Shown here piece by piece: positions 46,100 through 55,913 of a stretch of 64,000 bases of DNA (positions are counted from its first letter, which is position 1; every line of letters starts with the position of its first letter). The position numbers and the translations under genes are program-made. Below the pieces are notes generated by a model. The model searched no databases. It was not told where the DNA came from and was given only the letters and a program-made list of their open reading frames with translations. The DNA is from Rhabditoides inermis (lineage: Eukaryota > Nematoda > Chromadorea > Rhabditida > Rhabditidae): positions 322,501-386,500 of the forward strand of contig CAWZYM010000196.1 of assembly GCA_963966185.1 (NCBI GenBank), written 5' to 3'.

Positions 46100-46800
46100 T
46101 TAGTTTTTGCAAAAAAGATCAAATTATTTTCCTACTGTAATCCATATCTTTGCAAGAAAGTCAAGTTGTTTTCCTACCGTAACCCTTATTTTTGCAAGAA
46201 GATCAAATTATTCTCCTACCGTAATCCTTATCTTTGCAAGAAGATCAAATTATTCTCCTACCGTAATTCTTATCTTTGCAAGAAGATCAAATTATTCTCT
46301 AACGGTAACACTTATCTTTGCAAATGGCTCAAATTATTCTCCTACCGTAATCCTTATCTTTGCAAGAAGAATAAATTATTCTTCTACCGTAATCCTCGAG
46401 TTTGCAAAAAGATCAAATTATTCTCCTACCGTAATCCTTATCTTTGCAAATAGCTCAAATTATTCTCCTACCGTAACACTTATCTTTGCAAGAAGATCAA
46501 ATTATTCTCCTACCGTAATCCTTATCTTTGCAAGAAGATCAAATTATTCTCCTACCGTAATCCTTATCTTTGCAAGAAGATTAAATTATTCTTCTACCGT
46601 AATCCTCGAGTTTGCAAAAAAAATCAAATTATTCTCCTACCGTAATCCTTATCTTTGCAAATAGATCAAATAATTCTCATACCGTAACCCATACCTTTGC
46701 AAGAAGATCAAATTATTTTCTTTCCGTAATCCTTATTTCTGTAAGAAGATCAAATTATTCGCATACCATTATCCTTGTTTTCACAAGAAGATCGAAGTTT
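46100..46800. repeat. 42-bp minisatellite, array 2 (inverse orientation to array 1)
   Basis: About 16 copies of AAGATCAAATTATTCTCCTA followed by CCGTAATCCTTATCTTTGCAAG. The unit is the reverse complement of the array at 20640-21080. Frames of up to about 185 codons run through it because the unit is 14 codons long. Confidence 0.95.
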
Positions 46801-47114
46801 ATCGATTTTGTACTTCACCATCTTTTTCGCAAACATGTCAATACAGGCAAAAGTCAATATATTTTTATCAGTGGGGAAGTGAATGTGATGCAAAATGAAT
46901 ACTAACAAGTAGCGTGATGCACATTCTGAGGAATAGCTTACTTGTTAAACCATGTTGAACAGGCACCGAGGAAAGGTCAAACGAATTATTGAGTGTACTA
47001 CAGAATATACAATGCTAGTTATATGCTAAACAAAGAAGTGCACTGTAGAGGGGGGAATAAAAGCGATACCGTGAATGCGGGGATACTGTAGAATGAACTG
47101 GTTACGGTATCGCG

Positions 47115-47945
47115 TCAGCTCTTGCTGTACCAGATGACAATCGCCAGCACAACCACGCAAGTCGCCACGCCGACTGCGAAACCGATCCTGTAAAGAGACT
47201 ATTGTTTATAAAACTTTATTCTTTATAGTAAGAAGTACGCAACGTGTATAGAATACGTCAGTTTTCACACCTCACGGCGATTCACGATAGTTAAAAAGAA
47301 ATCAAGTCGCGTCGTGGTTACAAAAGGATAATTTCAATTGGAGCGCAAAAAGTTCATGCAGTTCTGGACGAATTTTTTTTCTTCCGTGCCGGGAGCCTGG
47401 CGGATTTTGTAGCAACTCTTGCAGGGAAAAACAATTTCCGTTTTAGCTGATCGTGAAAGGCCGTGCACCTGCCATCAGCCACAGCCTCCTCGTTTTACAG
47501 TCGGCTTCTTTCAGCAACCGACTCAACCCCCAACCCACTTCTTCTTGCGGTTGGCCTTGCGCTTCTTCTCTGCGGCAGCCGTCTCCTCTTGCTCCCGCCG
47601 CACCTGTCGTCTTTCCGCACGCAACTGCCGCGCGTGCACCTCGTGGTCTGCAAGAGGGGCGGAGTTAGAGGAGGCGGTACGCGATATACAGTATTTTGTT
47701 ATCTTGCTAATGCTTGCATTTCGAACTGCACGCTTTGATCGCTTACCGACGCTCGCCACTATGAAAATGCTCCAAACCAGTGTGTTCGATAGCGCATAAG
47801 GCCGTCGGTGAATGAAATAGGCCAAAGTGGGCGTGGCCAAAGTGGGCGTGTTCTCACCGCCGAGTGCGTCGAGATGATAGGAAGGCGTGGGCGAAGACAC
47901 CACGGCTTCAATTGGAGAATTAGTCGATACTCCACGAAACCTCAT
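47115..47945 (-). CDS. Small tail-anchored membrane protein
   Basis: Three exons join in phase: 47945-about 47856 (MRFRGVSTNSPIEAVVSSPT ... YHLDALG), about 47653-47546 (HARQLRAERRQVRREQEETA, a charged helix ending KRKANRKKK) and about 47189-47115 (IGFAVGVATCVVVLAIVIWY then SKS-stop). The product is about 90 residues with one membrane span at the extreme C-terminus after a basic patch, the layout of a tail-anchored protein of the ER or mitochondrial outer membrane. I do not recognise the family. Exon 2 to exon 3 joining uses a donor inside AAGAA|GTGGGT. Confidence 0.55.
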
Positions 47946-48250
47946 CTCCGAGCGGCGGCGGCGGTGACTTTCATTGTCGTCGGGTGGTCATTCCAGGGAG
48001 CGCGGGAAGACGCAATCGGAAAATGAGAAGTGAGAAATTTTCTAGAACCAGTTCGATGCTCTCTTGGCTCTCTTCTGTCTTTTGTCACATCCGCCTCGGT
48101 CACAACAATTTTCTAAAAACACTTCGATGCTCTATTGCTCTATTCTGCAAACGGCTGACAAGCTCAGCTACGTCAATGTGAAGATAAATCATATTAAAGG
48201 ACATATTATAAGAAACAATGTTTTTATTCTGCCTACATCATTATGCTACA

Positions 48251-48326
48251 TTATGTCTCCGCTACTCTACGACATAACCCATTTTGAGCTCCCTAGCGAA
48301 AAATGGCAACACAAGGACGGCACGGT
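48251..48326. repeat. Split direct repeat A1 (left end of the PAT element)
   Basis: Begins TTATGTCTCCGCTACTCTAC and ends GACGGCACGGT. Identical to 53751-53826. Confidence 0.95.
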
Positions 48327-49602
48327 TTATCGGTTATGAGTGTGTGTATGAACAATAAGTAGACGATCTTCTTTCTTCTTTCTTCTTTCTTGGGGCGGCT
48401 TGTCCGGCGGCGCATCCACGACGAGACGAGTGGTGAGAGGGCGAAAAGAAGACTCGACGAGCCAATATAATTTGTGTTTATTGATAAACCAAATAAACAA
48501 ACTCAACAACGAACCTTGGTTCAAACAACAACGAGTAACTACGAGTGATACAACTAAGCGTGCTGATATGATATGGCGTAAAATTCACATGATACCCTGG
48601 GAGACATCCGGCTCGACTCGTATCCTAGATTCCCTGTGAAGCCGGCGTGTCTTGTATGTAGCGGGGGAGGCATTTGGCGGATGCCCACCGGCCTCTTCGC
48701 AGAATCACTCCGAGATCTGCTCCGCCCTCCGCCAGTGCTGTCGCTCCTCCCGCCCGCATGCTGTGTGTTGAGATGCCGGCCGCGCCCACTTGGGAGGCGA
48801 GGTTCTTGGCATCCTTGGAGTACTGGGACCGCGTCATCCGTCCTCCCGACACGGTGCTGAAGAGAGGGCCGTCGGAGGACTTGGAGCTCAGAAACTGCTT
48901 GAGAAGATCCCGAGCGGCTCCCGTCGGTTTCACAAACACCTTCCTTCCGAGCTTCTTCTGGTCGGTCTTCGATCCTCGGATCGAAATGCACCAGGCGTCG
49001 CCCGATGCGACCACGTCACTGACGTTGAGGTCGAGCAGCTCCTGCGATCTCAGCAGGGCGTGGAACGCGAGACACATGGCCGCCGCGGATCTTCGGACGG
49101 CCACGATGCCTCCCTCCGTGGCGAGCTGGGCGATCTTCTGGATGTCGGTCTCCCGGATGGGGACGCTCGACTGGACGGGCGCGGCGCTCCGACCTGCAGC
49201 GGCCGCCAGCTTGCCGATGACCGTAGCGTCTGCAGTGTCCTACAACCAGACAATTTTCCCTAGTTGAAATCTGGTGAGCGTGACTCACCTCGGCCCTCTT
49301 GCCTGTGGCCCAGCAGAAAGCCGCTCGCGTGGTGGGAATGGTCTTCAGACCCACCCTGGTAGCGACCTTCTTAATAATAGTTTATCCATATGTTATCAAT
49401 CATCAAACAGCACAAACATCCTAGTACCGGTTAAGAACAAAGGGTGGTTTGGCAGAGCGATGACTGCGACAGAACCTTTTGACACCCAAAACGTGTATAG
49501 AAAAGGTCTGTCAATCTTAGAAACGAATGCAAGAACTTCTGAAGTTAGTAGAGAGAAAAAGCCAACTACGTCAGGACACTTCGTCGCCAGAGAGCAATAA
49601 AA

Positions 49603-52401
49603 TTACATACGAGTGGGGTCATCTACAGTGAAACGTGAGCGGTTGTGTGTGAAAAATGACATAAGTTCGTTTCTGAAGTCAATCTTTTTGAATTGGCATA
49701 CTGTGGAAGAATCAAGGTTGTTCCAGTATTTTGTAACTCGATATGTAATGAAACTCTGACCAAGGGTGGTTCGTGACGCACATGTGATTTTTAAACCATT
49801 TGAACGCAGCGAAGCAGATCTAGCATTCGGCAAAACCAGAAGAAATGGACTTTCTGCTTTTATATGACCATAAATAAAGCTGTGGACGATTCTCAAATCT
49901 GACAACACTCTACGAGTCCACAGTGTCTCAAGGGAAAACTTATGTAGCCGTTCCGCATATGATAGTTTAGGAGCAAGTAGTTTCGTGAACGATCTTTGCA
50001 CCGCTTCAAGTTTATTACTCTGGGTGACATTGAGGGCTAAGAGAACCTCACTACCGTATTCGAGAACAGGACGAACCTTATACTTGTAAAAATTCATAAA
50101 CAGAGACTCGTTGTGGTGGAAAGCCATTCTTAAAACACCAATTCTAGACGATGCTTTCTGTATTGTTCGTTTTATATGCTCGCCAGGATTAAGGTCTTGT
50201 GTGAGTGTAATACCAAGATCCTTAATCGATTCGACACAAAGTATAGTATGACCATCGCATTTATAGATAGATTTTATTGCACCTTTGCCAAAGTGTATCA
50301 CATTGCACTTAGCAGTCGACAATGACAGTTGCCGCTCGTCAAGCCAATGGAATACACTAAGCAAATCAGATTCAAGTAGATCGTGAAAGTTTATTATGTT
50401 TTGAGGAATAGACAACTTCATGTCATCTGCATAGAGATAGTACGAGCAGTGCTTTATAACAGAGCCGATTCCATTAATGTAAATCATGAAAAGTAATGGT
50501 CCTACAACACTTCCTTGGGGAACACCACTCAATACGGGAATCCAGTCAGATAGGCATGTACCCACTCTAACCGACTGAGTTCTTCCCGAGAGAAATAGTT
50601 GCAACCAGTACAGTGTTTTGCCATCTATCTTATAAGATCTACAAACTTCCATTAAACGCCTATGTACTACTGAATCAAAGGCTTTCTTGATATCGAGATA
50701 AATCGAATCAACTGCTACTTTTTTTGACAAGTGAGAAACTAAATATCCAACATAATCAACCATTTGACTAGTCGTACCTCTTCCGTCAAGAAACCCATGT
50801 TGTTGTTTATTGACTATTCCATATTTCCAGAGATGTGCACGTATGTTATAGCAAAGCATTCTTTCAAACACTCTACTAACACAACATGTAAGAGTTATAG
50901 GCCTATAGTTGGTACATCTGCTTTTATCACCACTTTTAAATACCGGCACTACGATTCCCTTTCTCCATATTTCAGGTATAACACCATTATGAAAACAATC
51001 CGAGAATATCAATGAGAGAGGGTGTGCAATAACAGTTGCCAACGATTGCAGTACTATTGATGGAATTTCGTCCGGGCCTTGTGATATTTTTCGTTTAGTC
51101 CTTTTCAAATATTCATACACACAATGTGGGCTGAAGTCGACCTCAGAGATAGACTGGGCTCCAGGATAGTCAGGTAGATGGAATGGTTTGTTATTATCAC
51201 GCGAAAATACAGATGAGAAGAACTCATTGAATAGAGTAGCTCTCTCTGAATCTCCCGATACTAAACTGCCCGTACTATCTGTTAGATCTGGTATGGGGTC
51301 TACCGGTGTTAATTTAGATTTGATATATTGCCAGTATCTCGCAGGAGAGGAACTCTTAAGAATAAACTCTTCTCTCTCACGTACGCATTCTTTCACAGCT
51401 ATGCGATACTCTTTGAGGAGACGTTTATAGTTCTCTATATCCTGCGTGGTACCGGAAGATTTCTGCTGCGCGTGTAACCTTCTCACTCTATTTTTCAGCT
51501 TTGACAGCCATTTTGGAAACTTTGGAGAGTGATCTTGTAGCACTGTAACTGTAGGAATACGGTATCGCATTGCATATTTTATGATATCACAGAAGCGTTG
51601 GTATTTGTCATTTATGTTCGTCAACATGGAGAATTCGGTAGACCAATCAACTAGTGCTAAATCTTGATTCATGGCACCGTAATCTCCTGTTCGAAAATCG
51701 AATACCGTCTTCTTGAACGTTCGCAGCGGATCGCAGCGCGTGTTAAATTCTGCCTCGACCGAACAATGGTCAGAATATGCTATCCCCAAGCGAACATTTT
51801 TCAAAAGAGTTCGGTCCGAGGTGAGAATTATATCTAAAACGTTATTTCCACGCGTCGGTTCTAGGACTAACTGATATAAACCCGAGGAATTGCAATAGTC
51901 TAGAAAACTCTGTGACAGAGAAGAGTCTGATGCCTGCGATTTCCACCGTATTCCAGGGAAGTTTAGATCACCAGCCATGAGAAGAGTGCCTTTAGGTTTT
52001 AAATCATCCATGAACTTAGAAAACGTAGGAACAAAGGTGCGATCGTCTCCAGGTGGTCTATACACACCGACTATAACACACTCGCGCTTGTCTATCAAAA
52101 CACGAACGGCTACTGCATCGAATGAGGGACACGTGTGGGCCGCGAGTAGTTTATGCTTTATGCGCGCGGGTATGCAAATGAGTGCGCCGCCACCACCCTT
52201 GTGAGAGCGAGAGACCGAGTGACATGTGTAATTGGGAAAAGTTGGGACTGGGTCAGATCGACTCAGCCAAGTTTCACACACAACCAGTATTGAAAGGGGA
52301 TTAAGGGACAAGTAATGCGAAAGTAAATGTAACTTATTACGAATGGAACGAATATTGCACGAAAGAAGGCTCACTATATTGCTCTCTGTACATCTAGACA
52401 T
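49603..52401 (-). CDS. LINE ORF2: endonuclease and reverse transcriptase, 932 residues
   Basis: The N-terminal part is an apurinic-like endonuclease: LLSCNIRSIRNK, ETWLSRSD, VGVYRPPGDD, MAGDLNFPGIRW and a late SDH (IAYSDHCSVEAEF), about residues 10-220. The reverse transcriptase covers about residues 440-720: VVPVFKSGDKSRCTNYRPIT, QHGFLDGRGTTSQ, YLDIKKAFDSV, SGVPQGSVVGPLLFMIYING and the active-site YADD. No RNase H or restriction-like endonuclease is seen. The frame is uninterrupted and starts at the ATG that overlaps the ORF1 stop, so translation may restart there. The protein nicks target DNA and reverse-transcribes the LINE RNA in place. Confidence 0.95.
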   Translation of the reverse strand: MSRCTESNIVSLLSCNIRSIRNKLHLLSHYLSLNPLSILVVCETWLSRSDPVPTFPNYTCHSVSRSHKGGGGALICIPARIKHKLLAAHTCPSFDAVAVRVLIDKRECVIVGVYRPPGDDRTFVPTFSKFMDDLKPKGTLLMAGDLNFPGIRWKSQASDSSLSQSFLDYCNSSGLYQLVLEPTRGNNVLDIILTSDRTLLKNVRLGIAYSDHCSVEAEFNTRCDPLRTFKKTVFDFRTGDYGAMNQDLALVDWSTEFSMLTNINDKYQRFCDIIKYAMRYRIPTVTVLQDHSPKFPKWLSKLKNRVRRLHAQQKSSGTTQDIENYKRLLKEYRIAVKECVREREEFILKSSSPARYWQYIKSKLTPVDPIPDLTDSTGSLVSGDSERATLFNEFFSSVFSRDNNKPFHLPDYPGAQSISEVDFSPHCVYEYLKRTKRKISQGPDEIPSIVLQSLATVIAHPLSLIFSDCFHNGVIPEIWRKGIVVPVFKSGDKSRCTNYRPITLTCCVSRVFERMLCYNIRAHLWKYGIVNKQQHGFLDGRGTTSQMVDYVGYLVSHLSKKVAVDSIYLDIKKAFDSVVHRRLMEVCRSYKIDGKTLYWLQLFLSGRTQSVRVGTCLSDWIPVLSGVPQGSVVGPLLFMIYINGIGSVIKHCSYYLYADDMKLSIPQNIINFHDLLESDLLSVFHWLDERQLSLSTAKCNVIHFGKGAIKSIYKCDGHTILCVESIKDLGITLTQDLNPGEHIKRTIQKASSRIGVLRMAFHHNESLFMNFYKYKVRPVLEYGSEVLLALNVTQSNKLEAVQRSFTKLLAPKLSYAERLHKFSLETLWTRRVLSDLRIVHSFIYGHIKAESPFLLVLPNARSASLRSNGLKITCASRTTLGQSFITYRVTKYWNNLDSSTVCQFKKIDFRNELMSFFTHNRSRFTVDDPTRM

Positions 52402-53259
52402 TTGAAGTGCTACCGTCCGCGGTCAACCCTCCCTCCCCACCTCCTCCTTCAGCTCCGGCAACCGAGTCCGCGACCGCCGATCCACTTGCCGCACCACCCG
52501 ATGCACTCTTCCAGTAGTACAGATGCTCAATCGACAGATCACGGACACAATACCTAGGCGCACAAATATCATCATTAACGGAACGGACATATCTACGAAG
52601 TTGCCTGTCACGCTCCCTCTCCAGGTACGTCTGGTCGTCCCGCGCGAAGTGTCCGCCCTTGTGTCCCAGCACCGCCTTGACTTCCTTCTTGTGGGCTTGG
52701 TCACGGAGAACCACCTTGATCGGCCTGTAGCCGCTCTTCGTCTCGTCCTTCTTGATCGGCACGCGGAAAGCTTCGACAATGTTCGCCGAGGGCAGTCCGT
52801 TCTCCTCGAGTATGGTCTTCAAATCCGTCGTCAGCTGCTCCTTGGTCTCTCCGTCCAGCTCCGGCCTCCCAATCAACACGATGCGCGAGTCTTTCTTGTC
52901 TTTCTCACGATCCGCCTTCATTTTGCCAGAGCGCACGTACTCCTCGAATTCGGGGTGACGCGGCGCACGAGCGACAACGTGCGACAGGTTGTACACGTCG
53001 AAGCTCTTCTTCACGATCGTCTTCTCGATGTACTGCTCCTTGTTCTGCTCGTTCTCGTCGCGCACGTTCCATTTCTCCACCAGCGACTCCAAATGCAGGG
53101 CGATGATTCTCGATTGATTCTCGATGGTCGCCGACTGCGACTTGAGCGTCTCGGATTGCATCTTGATAGTGTCCATCTGCTCGGCCACCAGTTTCTTCAC
53201 CTTCGTCAGTTCAGCCACCGTCTGATAGTAGGCCGTCTTGTAATCGTCGGGTTCATGCA
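52394..53259 (-). CDS. LINE ORF1: coiled-coil and RRM-like nucleic-acid-binding protein
   Basis: The true start is probably MHEPDDYKTAYYQTVAEL at 53259. The open frame extends to 53320, but its first residues (LALYI) belong to the host recombinase. A coiled coil follows (TIKMQSETLKSQSATIENQS). A basic RRM-like region comes next (DSRIVLIGRPELDGETKEQL, then RPIKVVLRDQAHKKEVKAVL), and then a Gly/Ala-rich tail. Similar ORF1 proteins bind LINE RNA as multimers. Confidence 0.85.
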
Positions 53260-53620
53260 TTGTGCCGACGCAACCGCACGCGAGATGAAAGGAACGGGGA
53301 ATGACGATGTACAGTGCCAATGTCCCTCCGTCGGCCGGGTCGAGGTCTCCCTGCTCGGCGAAGCGAACTGAAGAGAGAGAATATGCTTTCCCCCCTCATG
53401 ATACCTCCGTACCTATGCTGGCCCAGGCCGCCCGATATGCCTTGATGGTGGCGGGCGCCTTGGCGTTCTCATGCGCCCATTCCCAGATGGAGTCGGGGAT
53501 GCCCAGGCGGACTCCGTGGCCCGCCAGGCGCCGGACAGAGTGCGCGACCTTCCCTGCAAGGATGAGGATAGATATCTTCCTGGGGAGGCGGCTCCTCGGG
53601 GTGGGTGGGATGGATATAAA

Positions 53621-53751
53621 GGTTGAAGAAACCGCGTAGAAAATGAGAAACGTTTCAAAACGTAGCCGGGGACGGCCATTGTGCGACGCGGTCGCGTCGC
53701 GTGCGCCGTCCGCTGTGAGACCATTTTTACGCGGTCGCTCAAAATAACAAT
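53621..53751. repeat. Split direct repeat B1 (internal)
   Basis: Begins GGTTGAAGAAACCGCGTAGA and ends TCAAAATAACAAT; differs from 56503-56633 by a single base seen (GTGAGACC against GTGGGACC). On the minus strand it carries the frame MSDRVKMVSQRTAHATRP upstream of the recombinase. Confidence 0.95.
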
Positions 53752-53826
53752 TATGTCTCCGCTACTCTACGACATAACCCATTTTGAGCTCCCTAGCGAA
53801 AAATGGCAACACAAGGACGGCACGGT
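53751..53826. repeat. Split direct repeat A2 (internal)
   Basis: Same sequence as 48251-48326. Directly abuts B1 and lies just past the stop codon of the RT-RNase H frame. Confidence 0.95.
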
Positions 53827-53840
53827 AGAACTCGCAAAGG

Positions 53841-55913
53841 TCAGAGCTCCGAGGCATCTATCGCTAGGAACACGAATGGGAAGGTTAGGAACGTCTGCGA
53901 GAACATCTCGTTCCCGCCCGCGCCGGGGACGATGAATCTGGTGCCCGGTTGCATGATTTCAGCGCCTTTGACAAATTCCCTCCAATCTCCATTATTTTTG
54001 CGCAGCATCGACAGGAACACGCTGGACGGCCAGAGTGGGACCCCTAGTGTCCCTTTTGCTTTCATGCGCATGAACCATTTTACCGTTTTTGCGGCCAGGC
54101 ACGGCGGTGGCACCGCCCAAACCCTCTCCCTCCAGAGTGACACTGACCTCCACACGTCAGCTGATTCGGCACCGGGACATGGGAATCGCGCGGCAAAGCG
54201 GGGGCAGTGGGCGTTGTGCTCGCTGGCGAACAGGTCGACGCCCGGCTCTCCCCAGATCCTGCACAGCCATCTGAAGGTATTCCTGTCAATACTCCAGTCA
54301 TCAGAATCCACCACCCTGCTCATCTCGTCCGCTTCTGTGTTGTTATCCCTCGGGACCCACATGTACTCAGCTTGAATATCATGCTTCTCCACCGCTTCCC
54401 AGACTCTTACCGCGCATCTATGCAGTTGCGTCTTCATCGATCCCTTCTTAAGGATCGCCACCGCCGCCGCGCTGTCTGTTTTGAACTGAATGGCTGCGCC
54501 GGGGTTCTTGCGCGCAAAAGTCTCCGCCGCGTACACCACCGCTCTCAGTTCTCTGAGCGCGCTCGATTCGCCTTTTTCCTCCTCCGTCAGGTTTCTCGCG
54601 CTTGTGACCCTCAACACACCCTTCCTCAGTACTGCCCCTAGAGCTACCGCCGATGCGTCTGTCTCAATCACAATGCCTGGCTCGCAATCAGTGTCAGCCA
54701 GTGCTCTCGCGCACCCCTCCTGCAGCTTGCCCGTCCACCAGGCTACCTCCTCCTCGACCTCCGCCACCATACGCAGCATCTTACCTGATGTCTTGCCTCG
54801 AAGCGCCGTGGCAAAGTCCTCTCTGCAAAGCGCTCTCGAGCCAGGCGGGTCGGTGATTGGTCGAAGAGAGTTGAGCACGGACAGCAGCTCGCGCGTCCGC
54901 CTGAGACCGTCTGGAACACACAGTGTGAGCGACATTAGCGTACCTATGCACTGGGCAAGGACTTCTCCGGTACACGCCGTCACCACCCGAGCTAGGCGCT
55001 CTTTTGCGGCGTCGAGCCTTCTCTGGACGGGGGCGACACACGCCCCCAGAAGGTCGACCCTGAATCCCAGCCATTCCACGTCCTGCCTTGGCTCCCACCT
55101 AGACTTCTCCTCGTTGGGAGTGAGTCCCGCCGCTTCTAGATCTTTCCGCACGAGCGCTACAGCGCTCTCCACCTCCTCTCGAGAGGCGCCGTATACAATT
55201 CCATCGTCAATGTACACAGCACACCTGATCCCCTTATCTCTCCACCTTTTAACCAAGGGCCTGAGAAACTTAGTGAACAGGAAAGGCGCGACGCAAACTC
55301 CAAAAGGCAAGACTGTGAATGCGTAGTAGAGATTTGCCCATTCGAAGCCCATGTACTGCTGAGATTCCCTGTGGATTCCCAGATGATGATAGCCGGATTT
55401 GAGGTCAAACGTAGCCGCCCAACCACCCACGGGCAGGTCATACCAAATCGCCGTTAGGTCATCTACCTTGAACTTGGGGGGCTGCAGGCACAGGTTGAGC
55501 TGCGACAGATCGAGAATGAGCCTGGGTTTGCCCGCGCTGGAGACTGCTACTGACAGAGGTGAAACCAGCTTGGGAAGTGCGGTGAGAGGGATCACGGCGC
55601 CCGTGGCTAACAGGGCCTTAATCTCGCCATGCACAAAGCTGGAGTGTTGCCTAGCGGTGGATCTGTTTCTGTCCACTGTGCCCGAGGGCGGGCAAGACAA
55701 GAAGTGAAAGCGATAACCCACTGCGATTACTGACCTAATAAAGCCCGGCGCCCCGAAGTCCTCCCAGAACCCAAGCTTGCCCCTGACCTTAAGAGCTAGT
55801 TCTCCCGTACCCCCAAACTCACATTCACTTCCTCCGAGAGGGGCAGCGCCGCGCAGAGTGGCCCCGCCCTCCGCACTCGTAGCACTTTCCCTCGAAGCTA
55901 GGCTCTCGCTCAC
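53841..55913 (-). CDS. PAT element reverse transcriptase-RNase H
   Basis: A 690-codon frame. The reverse transcriptase has PKLVSPLSVAVSSAGKPRLI, DLSQLN, FDLKSGYHHLGIH, TVLPFGVCVAPFLFTKFLRP and the active-site YIDDGIVYG, about residues 100-270. The RNase H follows with IETDASAVALGAVL, a central Glu (SSALRELRAVVYA), FKTDSAAAVAIL and DNNTEADEMSR. This is the DIRS/PAT type of RT. The frame overlaps the end of gag by about 89 bases in the +1 frame, so expression may need a frameshift or re-initiation. The open frame begins with a Met codon or near-cognate at 55913; the true start is uncertain. Confidence 0.93.
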   Translation of the reverse strand: MSESLASRESATSAEGGATLRGAAPLGGSECEFGGTGELALKVRGKLGFWEDFGAPGFIRSVIAVGYRFHFLSCPPSGTVDRNRSTARQHSSFVHGEIKALLATGAVIPLTALPKLVSPLSVAVSSAGKPRLILDLSQLNLCLQPPKFKVDDLTAIWYDLPVGGWAATFDLKSGYHHLGIHRESQQYMGFEWANLYYAFTVLPFGVCVAPFLFTKFLRPLVKRWRDKGIRCAVYIDDGIVYGASREEVESAVALVRKDLEAAGLTPNEEKSRWEPRQDVEWLGFRVDLLGACVAPVQRRLDAAKERLARVVTACTGEVLAQCIGTLMSLTLCVPDGLRRTRELLSVLNSLRPITDPPGSRALCREDFATALRGKTSGKMLRMVAEVEEEVAWWTGKLQEGCARALADTDCEPGIVIETDASAVALGAVLRKGVLRVTSARNLTEEEKGESSALRELRAVVYAAETFARKNPGAAIQFKTDSAAAVAILKKGSMKTQLHRCAVRVWEAVEKHDIQAEYMWVPRDNNTEADEMSRVVDSDDWSIDRNTFRWLCRIWGEPGVDLFASEHNAHCPRFAARFPCPGAESADVWRSVSLWRERVWAVPPPCLAAKTVKWFMRMKAKGTLGVPLWPSSVFLSMLRKNNGDWREFVKGAEIMQPGTRFIVPGAGGNEMFSQTFLTFPFVFLAIDASEL

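Larger units (their letters stand above)
49385..53314 (-). mobile_element. Two-ORF non-LTR retrotransposon (CR1/Jockey-like LINE) nested in the PAT element
   Basis: It interrupts the recombinase between LALYI and IKKVATRV. The 5' end is near 53314 and the 3' end near 49385. It carries ORF1 and ORF2 overlapping by eight bases (ATGTCTAG). Both frames are open. The tail near 49385-49390 contains ATTATT rather than a long poly-A. Placement in the CR1/Jockey group rests on the endonuclease-plus-RT layout and RRM-like ORF1; the exact clade is not certain. Confidence 0.9.
48625..53570 (-). pseudogene. Tyrosine recombinase of the PAT element, interrupted by a LINE
   Basis: The N-terminal core-binding part reads at about 53570-53415 after a CTTGCAG splice site (IPDSIWEWAHENAKAPATIK) and at about 53365-53315 (FAEQGDLDPADGGTLALYI). 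It then resumes at about 49370-49293 (IKKVATRVGLKTIPTTRAAF) and, after a small intron, at about 49238-48625. The catalytic part shows an Arg (LLRSQELLDLNVSD), HSMR for the HxxR pair, GRW, and a C-terminal Tyr (CLPRYIQDT). Bridging the LINE restores one continuous frame. The recombinase would circularise and integrate the element's DNA; with 3.9 kb inserted in the core-binding domain this copy should be inactive. The LINE may have landed very recently. Confidence 0.8.

Noticed and set aside
46107..46664. 185-codon open frame in the 42-bp minisatellite
   Set aside because: The frame exists only because the unit is 14 codons long; similar frames occur in other phases and in the inverse array.
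48674..49267. Plus-strand frames opposite the recombinase, and 52523-53371 and 54490-55326 opposite the LINE and RT
   Set aside because: They are shadows of the minus-strand transposon genes, which carry clear catalytic motifs.
53260..53320. LINE ORF1 starting at 53320
   Set aside because: The first codons read LALYI, which continues the PAT recombinase frame across the insertion point; the LINE start is more likely the Met at 53259.
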